A stretch of DNA of 64,000 nt from Prunella strophiata (Eukaryota > Chordata > Aves > Passeriformes > Prunellidae): assembly GCA_036583965.1 (NCBI GenBank), contig JAZBQD010000019.1:992001-1056000 (forward strand), in the 5' to 3' direction. The translations under genes and the position numbers were made by a program. The notes below the pieces were generated by a model. It was not told where the DNA came from. It made no database searches and was given only the letters and a program-made list of their open reading frames with translations. Positions 1-11,361 of this stretch are shown here, piece after piece; position 1 is the first letter of the stretch; every line of letters begins with the position of its first letter.

Positions 1-1109
1 TGAGTTTTTACAAATCCTTCTTCGTGCCTGAGACAGAAGCACCAAGGTGAGCAGGAGCCAATTAAACCCCATTGATCCCCAATTAAACTTCTGCGGATGG
101 AAACTGCAAAAATTGAAATGAAAATTGATTTAATGTTTGTTTGTTTCTATTTTAAAGAGGATTTTTAGATAGATTTATGTTTTTAAGCCCTTTTGGGAAG
201 ATCTTTGTGTTTAGAGCAGCTGAAAAACACAAGCAGCACATCAGAATTTTTTAAATCCAAGACTTTCCTTGCTCAGGAGTTTTTTGCAAGCTCCTGACAA
301 TTTCCATGAGGGAAACTATGGAAGATAATCAAATTCTGTTTTCATTTTCATTCCTAACAGGCTTTTTAGCTCCTGACTGTTACGAACACACTGGGAAAAA
401 TATGGAAAAAAATGCAGAAGCAACAACAGAGCAAACCTGATATTGCAGGGATGACAAGAAGCTGGTCCTGATCCCACCACAGCCAACCCTGCTCTTGTCC
501 CATTTCCCAACCTGTCCTGCTCGGCCTTTTCAGATTAATTTATGAGGGATTTGGAAGGGAACGAGCTAAAATCCAAACAAAATTGCCAAATCAGAGCCAG
601 CTGAGGCTGTGACCAGCACAGGGTGAAGATTCCAGGTGGAAGCTCTGAGGCCACCAAACATTGACATCACCTGGAGGAGGTTCTGTCCCACATTTATGCT
701 GCACCTCAGGTCCTTTTTTCCCTCTCCTCATTAAAATAACTTAAATTAACAGCTCAGTGCAGCTGGGGCTCAGTTCCTAGCGTGCTCCACACAAACGAGC
801 CAAGTCCTGCATTGTCCAGATTTTGTTTTATGTCCAGTTCCTGAATCCCTTCACATCGCTGCTGACAGCAGGAAATAATTGAGCAGCTGTTCTGCCATCG
901 GATGCAAGAGCCCAGGCTGCAAAATAAAACATTTAGGGAGATAAAAATGGCACTGAGCAGAGAGAGATGAGACATTTTCCATGATGAAAGGCAGCCTGGT
1001 GTTTGTACCAGGCTAAAAGTGCTCATGGAACAGCGCTGTCGGTTCTAGGAGGTCTTGGAGATCATAAACTGGGATCAGTTTGAGACACAGGGAGGTTGGA
1101 GAAATGGGA
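1..1109. other. Low-copy non-coding stretch, nothing recognised
   Basis: AT-leaning sequence with short homopolymer runs. I see no repeat family, splice-bounded open frame or RNA gene. Small open frames here lack codon bias and any recognisable domain. Confidence 0.5.
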
Positions 1110-1402
1110 ATAAGGAATGCTCCAGTTTCCTGCCAGGAGGGGACAGCTGGGGGCTTCAGGCTCTGCTCCCAGGGAACAGGGACAGGAGGAGAGGGAACGG
1201 CCTCAGGCTGGGCCAGAGGAGGTTTAATTTGGATATTAGGAAGAATTCCTTCCTGGAAAGGGCTGTCCCCATCCCTGGAGGGATTTAAATCCCTGTGGAT
1301 GTGGCACCTGGGGACATGGGGCAGGGGTGGCCTGGGCAGAGCTGGGGAAGGGTTGGACTCGACCATGGAGGGCTTTTCCAACCTTGACAATTCCATGATT
1401 CA
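1110..1402 (+). repeat. CR1 LINE 3' fragment (GTGGCACCTGGGGACATGG type)
   Basis: The order is typical of the CR1 3' end: a G-rich CAGGGAACAGGGACAGG block, CGGCCTCAGGCTGGGCC, TTGGATATTAGGAAGAATTC, CCATCCCTGGAGGGATTTAAA, GATGTGGCACCTGGGGACA, GGGCTTTTCCAACC, and an octamer-like ATTCCATGATTC tail. The 5' end is truncated, as usual for LINEs. The tail puts the element in sense orientation on the plus strand. Confidence 0.9.
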
Positions 1403-3278
1403 CCCACATCTTTATACTCCCACCATTCTGTCTTTGATGTGCATCTTGGGGAGGAGTCAGTGCCAGAAACCCCATCTAATGAGGAACTCCTGAAAATCCA
1501 GGGGTACTTGTCATCCATGGAACTCTGCTTTCTTTCTTTTTTCTGGAACCCTTCATTTTTCTGTTGTTCCTAAAATCCTGGTTTCTATGGAAGAAATGAA
1601 ATGAGCAAAGTTACAATTTCAAATTACTGGTTCATATTTTTTGCATAAAGAAGCTTTAAAATCAGCAGCATTTTGGGTTTATGCTTTGGGAGGGGTTTAG
1701 GCATGTTGCTTGTCTCTAAATGGGGGCTTGGAGCAACTTGGGATAGAGGAAGATGTCCCTGCCCATTGGAAATGGTTTGGGTTTTCATCCCCAAACTATT
1801 CCATGATTCCATGATTTGTCCAAGAGCTGCCACCACCAGGGACCTCCTTACTGGGAATAGGGAAGACAGAGAAGCCTTTGCAGCCTTCAAGGGTGAAAGA
1901 ATTCCATAAAAGGGGTTTTGTGCTCCAAGTCTCCATGGAAAGTGAGGAATCAAATGCACAACACAAACCTGTGGAATAATTCCAGGCAGTGATCTGGACA
2001 CAGCCCCCAATATCCTGGGAAATTCCAATGTTTCCCTTGCCAGCTCCCTTCTGGGAGGTTTCCACTTCCATTCCCTCATCCTGACAGACAGCCCTGATAC
2101 CATTTTTTGGGAATCACCCACAGCAATTCTCCCCCAAGCACCTCTCCTTCCCCTGTCCTCGGATTGTACAGCTTGGCTGGAATAAATTCTGGAATAAACT
2201 TCTTTCCCTATCAGCAATAATTGCATTGCCACCTCAATGAACAGGTTGATCCATGCTCTAATTCCAGGGGATTTATCCCAGAGAGATTCCTGACAGAACC
2301 TCTGCATCCCAGGGAGCTCTGTGTGGTGCTGGCAGCGAGACAGGGCCACTTCTGTCACCCTAAAATGACTCCACATCAGTGGTCAGGCAAGGCAAAAACA
2401 AACCTGGCAAATGTTTATTACCTGAGACAAGGGATTTCTCCATGTGCCCAGTACAAGGAAAAAAGGAAAACCATTTATTGCTGCACTGAAATCCTGTCAA
2501 GCCCAATGGATAGCACAGAATCTGGGAGAAAAAGAGAATTCTTCCACCCATTTTCCCCTTTGAGAGGTGGGGGTTAAATGCAGTCAATAACGTGCCAAGG
2601 AGTCAGCAATAAAGAGCAAATTCTGTAATTCAGAGGCTGCCAGGACCCTCCTCTGAGCCCAGAGAGGTTCCCACAGGCTGGGAATTGCTGTTTATTCCAA
2701 GCACAGCTTTTTCCCTGACATTTCTCTCCACGAGATGTTGGAGAGCAGCCCCAGGGAGTGCCCGGTCAGCACTGGGCTGGTGAAGGTCACTCCTTCTGCT
2801 GACTCCTGTTCCAGGGCTCCCTGGGCACCATTTGCAGCTCCAGGCAGTTCAGGGAGCAGCCAGAATTCCCTTTGCCTTGTTTCCTCTTGCAGTGCTGCCT
2901 AGTCCAAGCCCCTGATAAATTCCATGCTCTCCACACAGCTCTGTGATTGGCTCAGAATGTGTTTTAATCTGTGCTCCATGCTGTGGTCTTCCATAAATTC
3001 CTTCATTCAATAAGGGTATTCTCTGTTAAATCTGTGGTCTCACAATGTCCCAACTTTTTGGGGGATTTTTTTCAGGAAAAAAAAAAAATGCAAATTTGCA
3101 TCTTGGAATTTTATTAATCCTGTTATTTCTGCTTTTCCTGCCATTCCCTTGTGTAGATCCCATTTCTCTGGGATAGATGAGGCAGGATATGGTTTATCCC
3201 ACAAAACATCTCAGTCCTGCTTCTGCCTAGCAAAGGGATTCTAGTCAGTCCAAAAAATTGGGGGATTAACCCATTAAG
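1403..3278. other. Mostly low-copy sequence
   Basis: Apart from the short CR1 tail at 1728-1815, I see no gene or known repeat. A run of 12 A lies near 3078. The open frames in this stretch have no recognisable protein domain. Confidence 0.5.
1728..1815 (+). repeat. Short CR1 3' tail
   Basis: A degenerate match to the CR1 end carrying GATGTCCCTGCCCATTGG, then GGTTTGGGTTTTCATCC, then CAAACTATTCCATGATTCC with two tail octamers. Only the last 90 bp or so remain. Confidence 0.7.
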
Positions 3279-3522
3279 CCTCAGGCTGGGCCAGGGCAGG
3301 CTCAGGGTGGGCACAGCAGGAATTTCCCCATGGAAAGGGGGCTCAGGCCTTGGCAGGGGCTGCCCAGGGAGGTTTGGAGTGCCCATCCCTGCAGGTGCCC
3401 AAGGAATTCCTGGAGGTGGCACTCAGAGCTCTGGGCTGGGGACAGGGTGGGCATCAGGCACAGCTGGGACTCCATGGGCTGGGAGGGCTTTTCCAAAAGA
3501 AATAATTCTGGGATTCTGTAAA
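3279..3522 (+). repeat. CR1 LINE 3' fragment (GTGCCCAAGGAATTCCTGG type)
   Basis: Begins with the shared CCTCAGGCTGGGCCAGGGC block. It continues through a subfamily-specific stretch (CTCAGGCCTTGGCAGGGGC, GGAGGTTTGGAGTGCCCAT, GAGCTCTGGGCTGGGGACAG) to GGGAGGGCTTTTCC and a tail. The same subfamily recurs at 22187-22342 (minus), 38965-39145 (plus) and inside 51536-51720 (minus). Confidence 0.85.
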
Positions 3523-3700
3523 CAGGGAAACAACAGACCCATCAGATGGTTCCAAAAGGAAATGCTCCTCCAAGTCAGGGTGGACACCCAAACCAGGCAG
3601 CAGAGGGAATGATGAAGGAGAGAGCAGGATGGTCCAGGGAAATCCAGGAGGACCCAAATCAGTGAGAGGAGACAAGGGGGAGGCCTAAATCCACAAACCT

Positions 3701-3815
3701 GCCAGAGCTCCAGGAATATTGGAAAACGCTCCAGGAACAGGTGGGATTGTTGGGTGTCTGTGCAGGGCCAGGAGCTGGGCTGGATGATCCCTTCCTGATG
3801 CCTCAGGTTCAGTTT
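3701..3815 (+). repeat. CR1-like 3' fragment (GGATTGTTGGGTGTCTG type)
   Basis: Contains GCCAGAGCTCCAGGA, GGTGGGATTGTTGGGTGTC and GGGCTGGATGATCCCTTCC. This order is shared with the copies at 26088-26314 and 60676-60914. Confidence 0.65.
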
Positions 3816-4098
3816 TTCTATTTTCACATTCTGTGCTGCTTTAGTGTGTGAGTCTGGGCTTCATATCAGGGCATGGAGAGCTCTGTGCACAGAGCAGGGA
3901 GACAAAACAATTCCTGCTCCAGCTGGGCACCAAGGACAAATGATCCAAATCTCAGCCCAAGAGCACAAACAGCGTGGGCTGAAGAGAGAAAAACAAGCAG
4001 GATGGGACTGCAGGGGCTAAAGCTGGAATGGGACAATGAACTCCAAGGTGCAAATGGAGCAGAGCTGATCCCAGGGAGAGACCCCGTGCCCGGCCGTG

Positions 4099-4383
4099 CA
4101 TTTTGTGCCCATTTTGGTTCATCTTGGGTTCATTTTGTGCCCATTTGGGTCCATCTTGGGTTCATTTTGTGCCCATTTTGGTTCATCTTGGGTTCATTTT
4201 GTGCCCATTTTGGTTCATCTTGGGTTCATTTTGTGCCCATTTTGGTCCATCTTGGGTTCATTTTGTGCCCATTTTGGTTCATCTTGGGTTCATTTTGTGC
4301 CCATTTTGGTTCATCTTGGGTTCATTTTGTACTCATTTTGGTTCATCTTGGGTTCATTTTGTGCCCATTTTGGTTCATCTTGG
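4099..4383. repeat. 32-bp minisatellite, about 9 copies
   Basis: The unit reads CATTTTGTGCCCATTTTGG followed by TTCATCTTGGGTT. It repeats every 32 bp with occasional changes (GGTCC for GGTTC; GTACTCATT for GTGCCCATT). Because 32 is not a multiple of 3 and the plus strand has no stop in the unit, all three plus-strand frames stay open and give protein-like repeats (FILCPFWFILGS) that should not be annotated as genes. Confidence 0.95.
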
Positions 4384-5629
4384 CTGCAGCCCTGGCTGGG
4401 CTCTGGTGCTGCCCAAGGTGGATCCATGCAGGAGATCCTTTGAATAAATCCCTGCTTTATTCTTTAACTCCATCCAGCCTCTGCTCCAGGGCAAGCCTTC
4501 ACAAGGCATCATTCCCACTCTGGATATTCCATGATTTTTCAAACCCTCTTCCCCTCTCCTCTCCAAAGCACTCCTGCAGCTCCTGCCTTGCAGAGAGATG
4601 GACTTTTCCAGCTGCCTCTGAATGCCCTCATGGTGGGGTTTATTCCACTTATTCCAGCCCAGATCCCAGCAAACTCCTGGCAGCCCTCCCAGCCCAGCTC
4701 AGCACATGGATCCAGCCCCAGAGCTCAGGAATCACTCACTTTTCCAGGCTGGAAGCAAAGCACGTGGTGAGGAATGTGCAAATCCTCTGCAGGCCCCCGA
4801 GCAACTGAACCTGGAGCAATGAACCTGAAGTCCTGCAAATGCTGCAAGAAAAGCTGGAATTTGCTGCTGCCTCAGCTGAAAGCTGGGATTGCAGCCTCTC
4901 CCGGGAGAGGGGTTGGATGAGAGACCTTTAGGGAAGACAAGGAAAGAACAGAGCCCCCAACAAAGCTTTCAGAGGAGGTGGAATGTGTTTGTCAGTGGTG
5001 GGGAGGGACCTTTGCTGTGCCTCGGAGCAGCAGAGGCCTCATGAATAAAACATCCCCCAAGCACAGCTCTGGATGCATTTTCCACTCGGATCAAGCCATG
5101 ACAAACCTGCTGGAATTCAGCCCAAAATGCAACGTTTATGTTGCATTGCTGTGGTGCTGCACCCACAGCCTGCCTCCCACAGGAACCACAGGGGTAGGGG
5201 GAATTCAGGAAAGATTTAAAGTATTCCTGAATGCAGAAAAACAAGGACAGATGTGACAGATTTTCTGTCTCTGAGGGGAAATGTTGTAGTTTTTATAAAG
5301 GTGTTCTGGGTTTGCCCTAAACCAGGATAATAAAAAGTTTATTCATAATTTGGACCATTTTAGTGTATCTAGGCCTCAGTCACATTTGCTTTGTGCTGGG
5401 CTCATCCACACCCAGGTGAAGGCAGGGATGGGCTGAAAAATGTATGGTGTAAAAAAAAGAAATAATGGAAAGAAATTAAACAAAGGAAACCTCGGTGATC
5501 CTCCAGAAAGTCTCTCCATGCTCTGAGGGTTCCTGGATTTTGAGTCCTCTTTCTTGGTCTTTTCTGGAGACCTGAGGGTGCCATGGATTCAACACAAATC
5601 CAAGGAGCAGCTCTGCCATGGTGACAGCA
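4384..5629. other. Low-copy non-coding stretch
   Basis: No repeat family or gene recognised. Both strands have short open frames without recognisable domains. Confidence 0.45.
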
Positions 5630-5838
5630 CAGAATCCCAGAATAATTTGGAATTAAAGGGTACCCTAAATCCCCCCCAGTGCCACCCCTGCCATGGCAGG
5701 GACACCTCCCACTGTCCCAGGCTGCTCCAGCCCCAGTGTCCAGCCTGGCCTTGGGCACTGCCAGGGATCCAGGGGCAGCCACAGCTGCTCTGGCAATTCC
5801 ATCCCTCCCCACCTTCCCAGTCAGCAATTTCCAGTCTA
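5630..5838 (-). repeat. CR1 LINE 3' fragment (CCATGGCAGGGACACC type)
   Basis: Reads antisense from the tail (CAGAATCCCAGAATAATTTGG) into CTGCCATGGCAGGGACACC, CAGGCTGCTCCAGCCCCAG, GGCACTGCCAGGGATCCAGG and GCCACAGCTGCTCTGG. This is the most frequent CR1 subtype in the window. Confidence 0.93.
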
Positions 5839-7420
5839 ACCCTACTTTCAGTTTGCAGCTCCTTCCTCCTCACACACCCATTTACCTGGAATCTCCCTGA
5901 ATTAGCCTGGAGGGAATCACTTTGGAGACAGCCTATTTGTGGAAAAAAATCCAATTTCTTCCAGGCTTTTTGGACAAAAGTTCCTCTTGTGCCTACTTTG
6001 CCATGTAGAATATTTGTAGAAAAAAGTGACTTTTTCAACCAATCCTTCAGCAAGCATCCCACACTGACCAGTGCTAACTGTTGGATAACAAGGCATCACT
6101 GGTGAAATCCTAATTTTTCAAAGAAATATCCACGTGGGAGTGAAATATTCCATTTTCCCAGCTGCTGCTTTGTTCCTGTGTCAGTAAGACAAGCCTTGGA
6201 AAACAAGGTGACACATTTACAAGCCTCAGAGGCAGCTGATGATTCCACAATTCTCTCCGAGCCATTTCCCAAAGGAATTTCACTGCAGACAGTTATAAAC
6301 TCAGCATATTCCTCACTCAGAGACACCTCAGGCAGGCTGGGGAATATATAAATATACTCCTTTGTTTTACCAGGAATGACAGGTCTGGGAATATATATTC
6401 ATACATAAAATTAACTGGGTTTTTAAGATGTGTAATTATAGCGGAAATACTGGGAATTAATTGGTACAAACTGATTAAGTGCTGTGGTCAAACCACAAAT
6501 TAGTGATTTTTCCTTCCTACATAATTAAGATTGTCTAAATCCATAGAGCTGCAGCAGGAACTCAGTGGAGGTTGCTTATTAAACTGGAATTAGGGAGGGA
6601 AATCCCCACCTCTGTTGCAGCCGTGGATTTTGGATGGATAGCACGGATTTGGACAAGGACAGAGCTCAGGTGTTCCTTTAATGAACTGGAAGGAAGCATG
6701 GACAAGGTGCAGGCTGTGGATGCCAGGAGAAAAGATGATCCTGGACGTGTGCAGTGGCCAAGTCCCATCGTGTTTTCTGCTCCACTTTCAGCTGCAGTCA
6801 CTTCCTGGTGACATTGCCTCAGGCAGCTCCTAAAATCCTGCTGTTCCCACCCCCTCCCGCTCCCAAACCCCTGCAGAGCTGCTGCTCAGCTCAGGTGTGC
6901 ACTGAAGGGAATAATTCACCTTCTATGCACGGTGACACCCAAAAAATGGGGTTTCCAGGCCATCCCAGAGCTGGGAATTCCCAAAGTTAGCCTCCAAGTC
7001 TTGGGGGACTGGAATATTCATGGGTATGTTTGTCCCCACTCCAGTCTGAGGAAGTGGGGAGATGCTGGGTCCCATTTTGGGTGTTTTAGCTGCAGAGAAG
7101 CCCCTAAAACATTCCCAGAGCAAATCCCAGATTTCTGTTCCTGCCTGGAAGTCAGGAGGGGAATGCAGAGTGGGCTGGAAGCCAACAGAGAGAGGGGAGA
7201 GGTGAAAATAGAGAGAAAATAAAATATTACACATAGGGGGTGCATGAACCAGGGGACCAGGAAGAGGGAAGGAAAATATGGGACCTAAAGGGAGAGGGAA
7301 AAGAGGCAGGAATGGGGCAGGTCTGTTCTGGCAGTGACAGCACCCTGAGGGTGTGGAAATTGTCCAGAGAAAAAAATATGGACAACTCAAAGGAGAGAAG
7401 TGAGGAAAACCCAAAGGATT
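5839..7420. other. Low-copy, partly AT-rich stretch
   Basis: 6340-6560 is AT-rich (ATATATAAATATAC, AATTATAGCGG). No gene or repeat family recognised. Confidence 0.45.
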
Positions 7421-7660
7421 GAGAGGGAATGGTTTCTCACTGCCAGAGGGCAGGGATGGGTGGGAGATTGGGAATTGGGAATTCCTGGCTGGGCTGGAAT
7501 TGCCAGAGCAGCTGTGGCTGCCCCTGGATCCCTGGCAGTGCCCAAGGCCAGGCTGGACACTGGGGCTGGAGCAGCCTGGGACAGTGGGAGGTGTCCCTGC
7601 CATGGCAGGGGTGGCACTGGGGGGATTTGATGATCCTTAAAATCCCTCCCAACCCAAACC
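7421..7660 (+). repeat. CR1 LINE 3' end that seeds the octamer satellite
   Basis: Typical sense CR1 end: GAGGGCAGGGATGGG, GATTGGGAATTGGGAATTC, GAGCAGCTGTGGCTGCC, GGTGTCCCTGCCATGGC, then AATCCCTCCCAACCCAAACC. In ordinary copies one to three octamers follow the final AACC. Here the octamers continue for 2.9 kb (7661-10526). Confidence 0.95.
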
Positions 7661-10526
7661 ATTCCAGGATTCCATGGTTCCATGATTCCATGGTTCCATG
7701 GTTCCAGGATTCTGTGGTTCCATGATTCCATGGTTCCATAGTTCCATGATTCCATGATTCCAGGGTTCCAGGATTCCATGATTCCATGATTCCATGGTTC
7801 CAGAACTCCATGATTCCATGGTTTCATTATTCCAGGATTCCATGGTTCCATTATTCCATGGTTCCATTATTCCATGATTCCATGGTTCCATGGTTCCATG
7901 GTTCCATAATTCCAGGATTCCAGGATTCCATGGTTCCATGATTCCAGGATTCCATGGTTCCATGGTTCCATGGTTCCAGAATTCCATGGTTCCATGGTTC
8001 CAGCACTCAATGGAGTATTCCATGGTTCCATGATTCCATGGTTCTATGGTTCCATGGTTCCATGATTCCATGATTCCATGATTCTAGGATTCCAGAATTC
8101 CATGGTTCCATGGTTCCATGATTCCATGGTTCCATGATTCCATGGTTCCATGGTTCCAGGATTCCATGATTCCAGGATTCCATGGTTCCATGATTCCATG
8201 GTTCCATGGTTCCATGGTTCCATGATTCCATGGTTCCATGGTTCCAGGATTCCAGGATTCCAGGATTCCATGGTTCCAGGATTCCAGGATTCCAGGATTC
8301 CAGGATTCCAGGATTCCAGGATTCCAGGATTCCATGGTTCCATGATTCCATGGTTCCATGATTCCATGATTCCATGGTTCCATGGTTCCATGATTCCATG
8401 GTTCCATGGTTCCATGATTCCAGGATTCCAGGATTCCAGGATTCCAGGATTCCAGGATTCCAGGATTCCAGGATTCCAGGATTCCAGGATTCCAGGATTC
8501 CAGGATTCCAGGATTCCAGGATTCCAGGATTCCAGGATTCCAGGATTCCAGGATTCCAGGATTCCAGGATTCCAGGATTCCAGGATTCCATGGTTCCATG
8601 ATTCCATGATTCCATGGTTCCATGATTCCATGATTCCATGATTCCATGGTTCCATGATTCCATGGTTCCATGGTTCCATGGTTCCATGATTCCATGATTC
8701 CATGGTTCCATGGTTCCATGGTTCCATGATTCCAGGATTCCATGGTTCCATGGTTCCATGGTTCCATGGTTCCATGGTTCCATGATTCCATGGTTCCATG
8801 GTTCCATGATTCCATGGTTCCATGATTCCATGATTCCATGATTCCATGGTTCCATGATTCCATGATTCCATGATTCCATGGTTCCATGATTCCATGGTTC
8901 CATGGTTCCATGATTCCATGGTTCCATGGTTCCATGATTCCAGGATTCCAGGATTCCAGGATTCCAGGATTCCAGGATTCCAGGATTCCAGGATTCCAGG
9001 ATTCCAGGATTCCAGGATTCCAGGATTCCAGGATTCCAGGATTCCAGGATTCCAGGATTCCAGGATTCCATGGTTCCATGGTTCCATGATTCCATGATTC
9101 CATGGTTCCATGGTTCCATGGTTCCATGATTCCATGGTTCCATGATTCCATGGTTCCATGATTCCATGGTTCCATGGTTCCATGATTCTAGGATTCCAGA
9201 ATTCCATGGTTCCATGATTCCATGATTCCATGGTTCCATGATTCCATGATTCCATGATTCCATGGTTCCATGATTCCATGATTCCATGATTCCATGGTTC
9301 CATGGTTCCATGATTCCATGATTCCATGATTCCATGGTTCCATGGTTCCATGATTCCATGGTTCCATGATTCCATGATTCCATGATTCCATGGTTCCATG
9401 GTTCCATGATTCCAGGATTCCAGGATTCCAGGATTCCAGGATTCCAGGATTCCAGGATTCCAGGATTCCAGGATTCCAGGATTCCAGGATTCCAGGATTC
9501 CAGGATTCCAGGATTCCAGGATTCCAGGATTCCAGGATTCCAGGATTCCAGGATTCCATGGTTCCATGGTTCCATGATTCCATGATTCCATGATTCCATG
9601 GTTCCATGGTTCCATGGTTCCATGGTTCCATGGTTCCATGATTCCATGATTCCATGATTCCATGGTTCCATGATTCCATGATTCCATGTTTCCATGGTTC
9701 CATGATTCCATGATTCAATAATTCCATGATTCCATGATTCCATGGTTCTATGATTCTGTGGTTCCATGATTCCAGGATTCCATGGTTCCATGGTTCCATG
9801 GTTCCATAGTTCCATGGTTCCATGGTTCCATGGTTTTATGGTTCCATGATTCCATGGTTCCATGGTTCCATGGTTCCATGGTTCCATGATTCTAGGATTC
9901 CAGAATTCCATGGTTCCATGGTTCCATGATTCCAGGATTCCAGGATTCCAGGATTCCAGGATTCCAGGATTCCAGGATTCCAGGATTCCAGGATTCCAGG
10001 ATTCCAGGATTCCAGGATTCCAGGATTCCAGGATTCCAGGATTCCAGGATTCCAGGATTCCATGGTTCCATGATTCCATGATTCCATGATTCCATGATTC
10101 CATGGTTCCATGATTCCATGGTTCCATGATTCCAGGATTCCAGGATTCCAGGATTCCAGGATTCCAGGATTCCAGGATTCCATGGTTCCATGATTCCATG
10201 ATTCCATGATTCCATGGTTCCATGATTCCATGGTTCCATGATTCCATGGTTCCATGGTTCCATGATTCCATGATTCCATGGTTCCATGATTCCATGGTTC
10301 CATGGTTCCATGGTTCCATGATTCCAGGATTCCAGGATTCCAGGATTCCAGGATTCCAGGATTCCAGGATTCCAGGATTCCAGGATTCCAGGATTCCAGG
10401 ATTCCAGGATTCCAGGATTCCAGGATTCCAGGATTCCATGGTTCCATGATTCCATGATTCCATGGTTCCATGGTTCCATGGTTCCATGATTCCATGGTTC
10501 CATGATTCCATGGTTCCATGGTTCCA
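7661..10526. repeat. Octamer satellite (RTTCCAKG)n, about 358 units, grown from a CR1 tail
   Basis: Nearly every 8 bp is ATTCCATG, GTTCCATG or ATTCCAGG, so the consensus is RTTCCAKG. The array starts exactly where the CR1 terminal octamers belong. The left end (7661-8100) is the most degenerate. Pure ATTCCAGG blocks lie at 8417-8584 (21 units), 8937-9064 (16), 9409-9552 (18), 9929-10056 (16), 10129-10176 (6) and 10321-10432 (14), separated by mixed ATG-type units. On the minus strand no unit contains a stop in any frame, so frames of up to 852 residues (MESWNHGT-like 8-residue periods) appear. They are compositional. A 16-bp motif variant, ATTCTAGGATTCCAGA, recurs at 8081, 9185 and 9889. Confidence 0.97.
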
Positions 10527-11361
10527 GAGAGGAATTCCTGGGAGAAAAGTTTTGGGATCACTCAAATGATGGCCCCATGGTGGGAGAGTGGCAAAGGAAC
10601 AGCTCCATCAGGCTGCTTTGGACTGGGAGTCTCTCAGAATCTCCTCTTCCTGCTTTGGTGGCATTAATTTTTTAATTAATTAATTTTCATCTTTCAAGAG
10701 AGTCACACTTGCGCTCTGAACAAAACTCCTGTTGTGGTTTAGCACTGAAATCTGGGAATTCTCAGAGCTTTGTCACATTTTCGTCCTGGAGTTGGCACTG
10801 AGGGAAGAGACCAGCAGGAGCTGAGCCCTGAGCACAGGAAAAAAACAGAGCCAGGGCATCCCAAAAACAGCACCCAAATCAGGGAATGCTTTCCCTGGGA
10901 TCTCTTTGAGTCTCCATTCCCATTTTTTTTCAATGCGCAAAGGAGAGAAAAAAATATTTTGCTTTTCTCCCCTCAGAATTTACTCATTTCCAAGTGACTT
11001 TGAGCACTCCTTTGAGCTCCAGGAAATTGTGTCCAGTTTTCCACCCAGAGCCAGGATGGAATTCTCATGAACACTGAGGCCATGGGCTGTGTAAACAGCA
11101 CAAAATAATCAGAATATGGGGGTTTTAACCTGAGGAAGAAAGGGCAGGTAAGTCAGGAGGACAAGGATGTCAGGAGGTGAAGCAGGGGGAATCAAAAGGG
11201 CAAGCCCAGCTGGAATTTAATGTGGATACTGCCATGAAGGACTTTTAAAATATTCCTGTAAATATTTCAGCAACACAGGGAGAGATGAGGAGAATCTCCA
11301 GCCCTTGCTGGATGTGACAAAGATGGGAAAAGGCTCAGGTACATCAAGGTTCTTTGCTTCC
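10527..11361. other. Low-copy stretch between two satellite-bearing CR1s
   Basis: Unique-looking sequence with a short TTAATTAATTAATT run near 10670. No gene seen. Confidence 0.45.

Noticed and set aside
4099..4443. Hydrophobic repeat frames (FILCPFWFILGS) resembling a membrane protein
   Set aside because: The three plus-strand frames give the same peptide out of phase because the unit is 32 bp. Not a gene.
8401..10440. CRISPR-like regular repeats
   Set aside because: Units are directly contiguous with no unique spacers, and the genome is vertebrate.
8007..10565. Open frame of 852 residues on the minus strand (8-residue repeats)
   Set aside because: It lies wholly in the octamer satellite. 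All three minus frames are open for the same reason, and there is no non-repeat domain.
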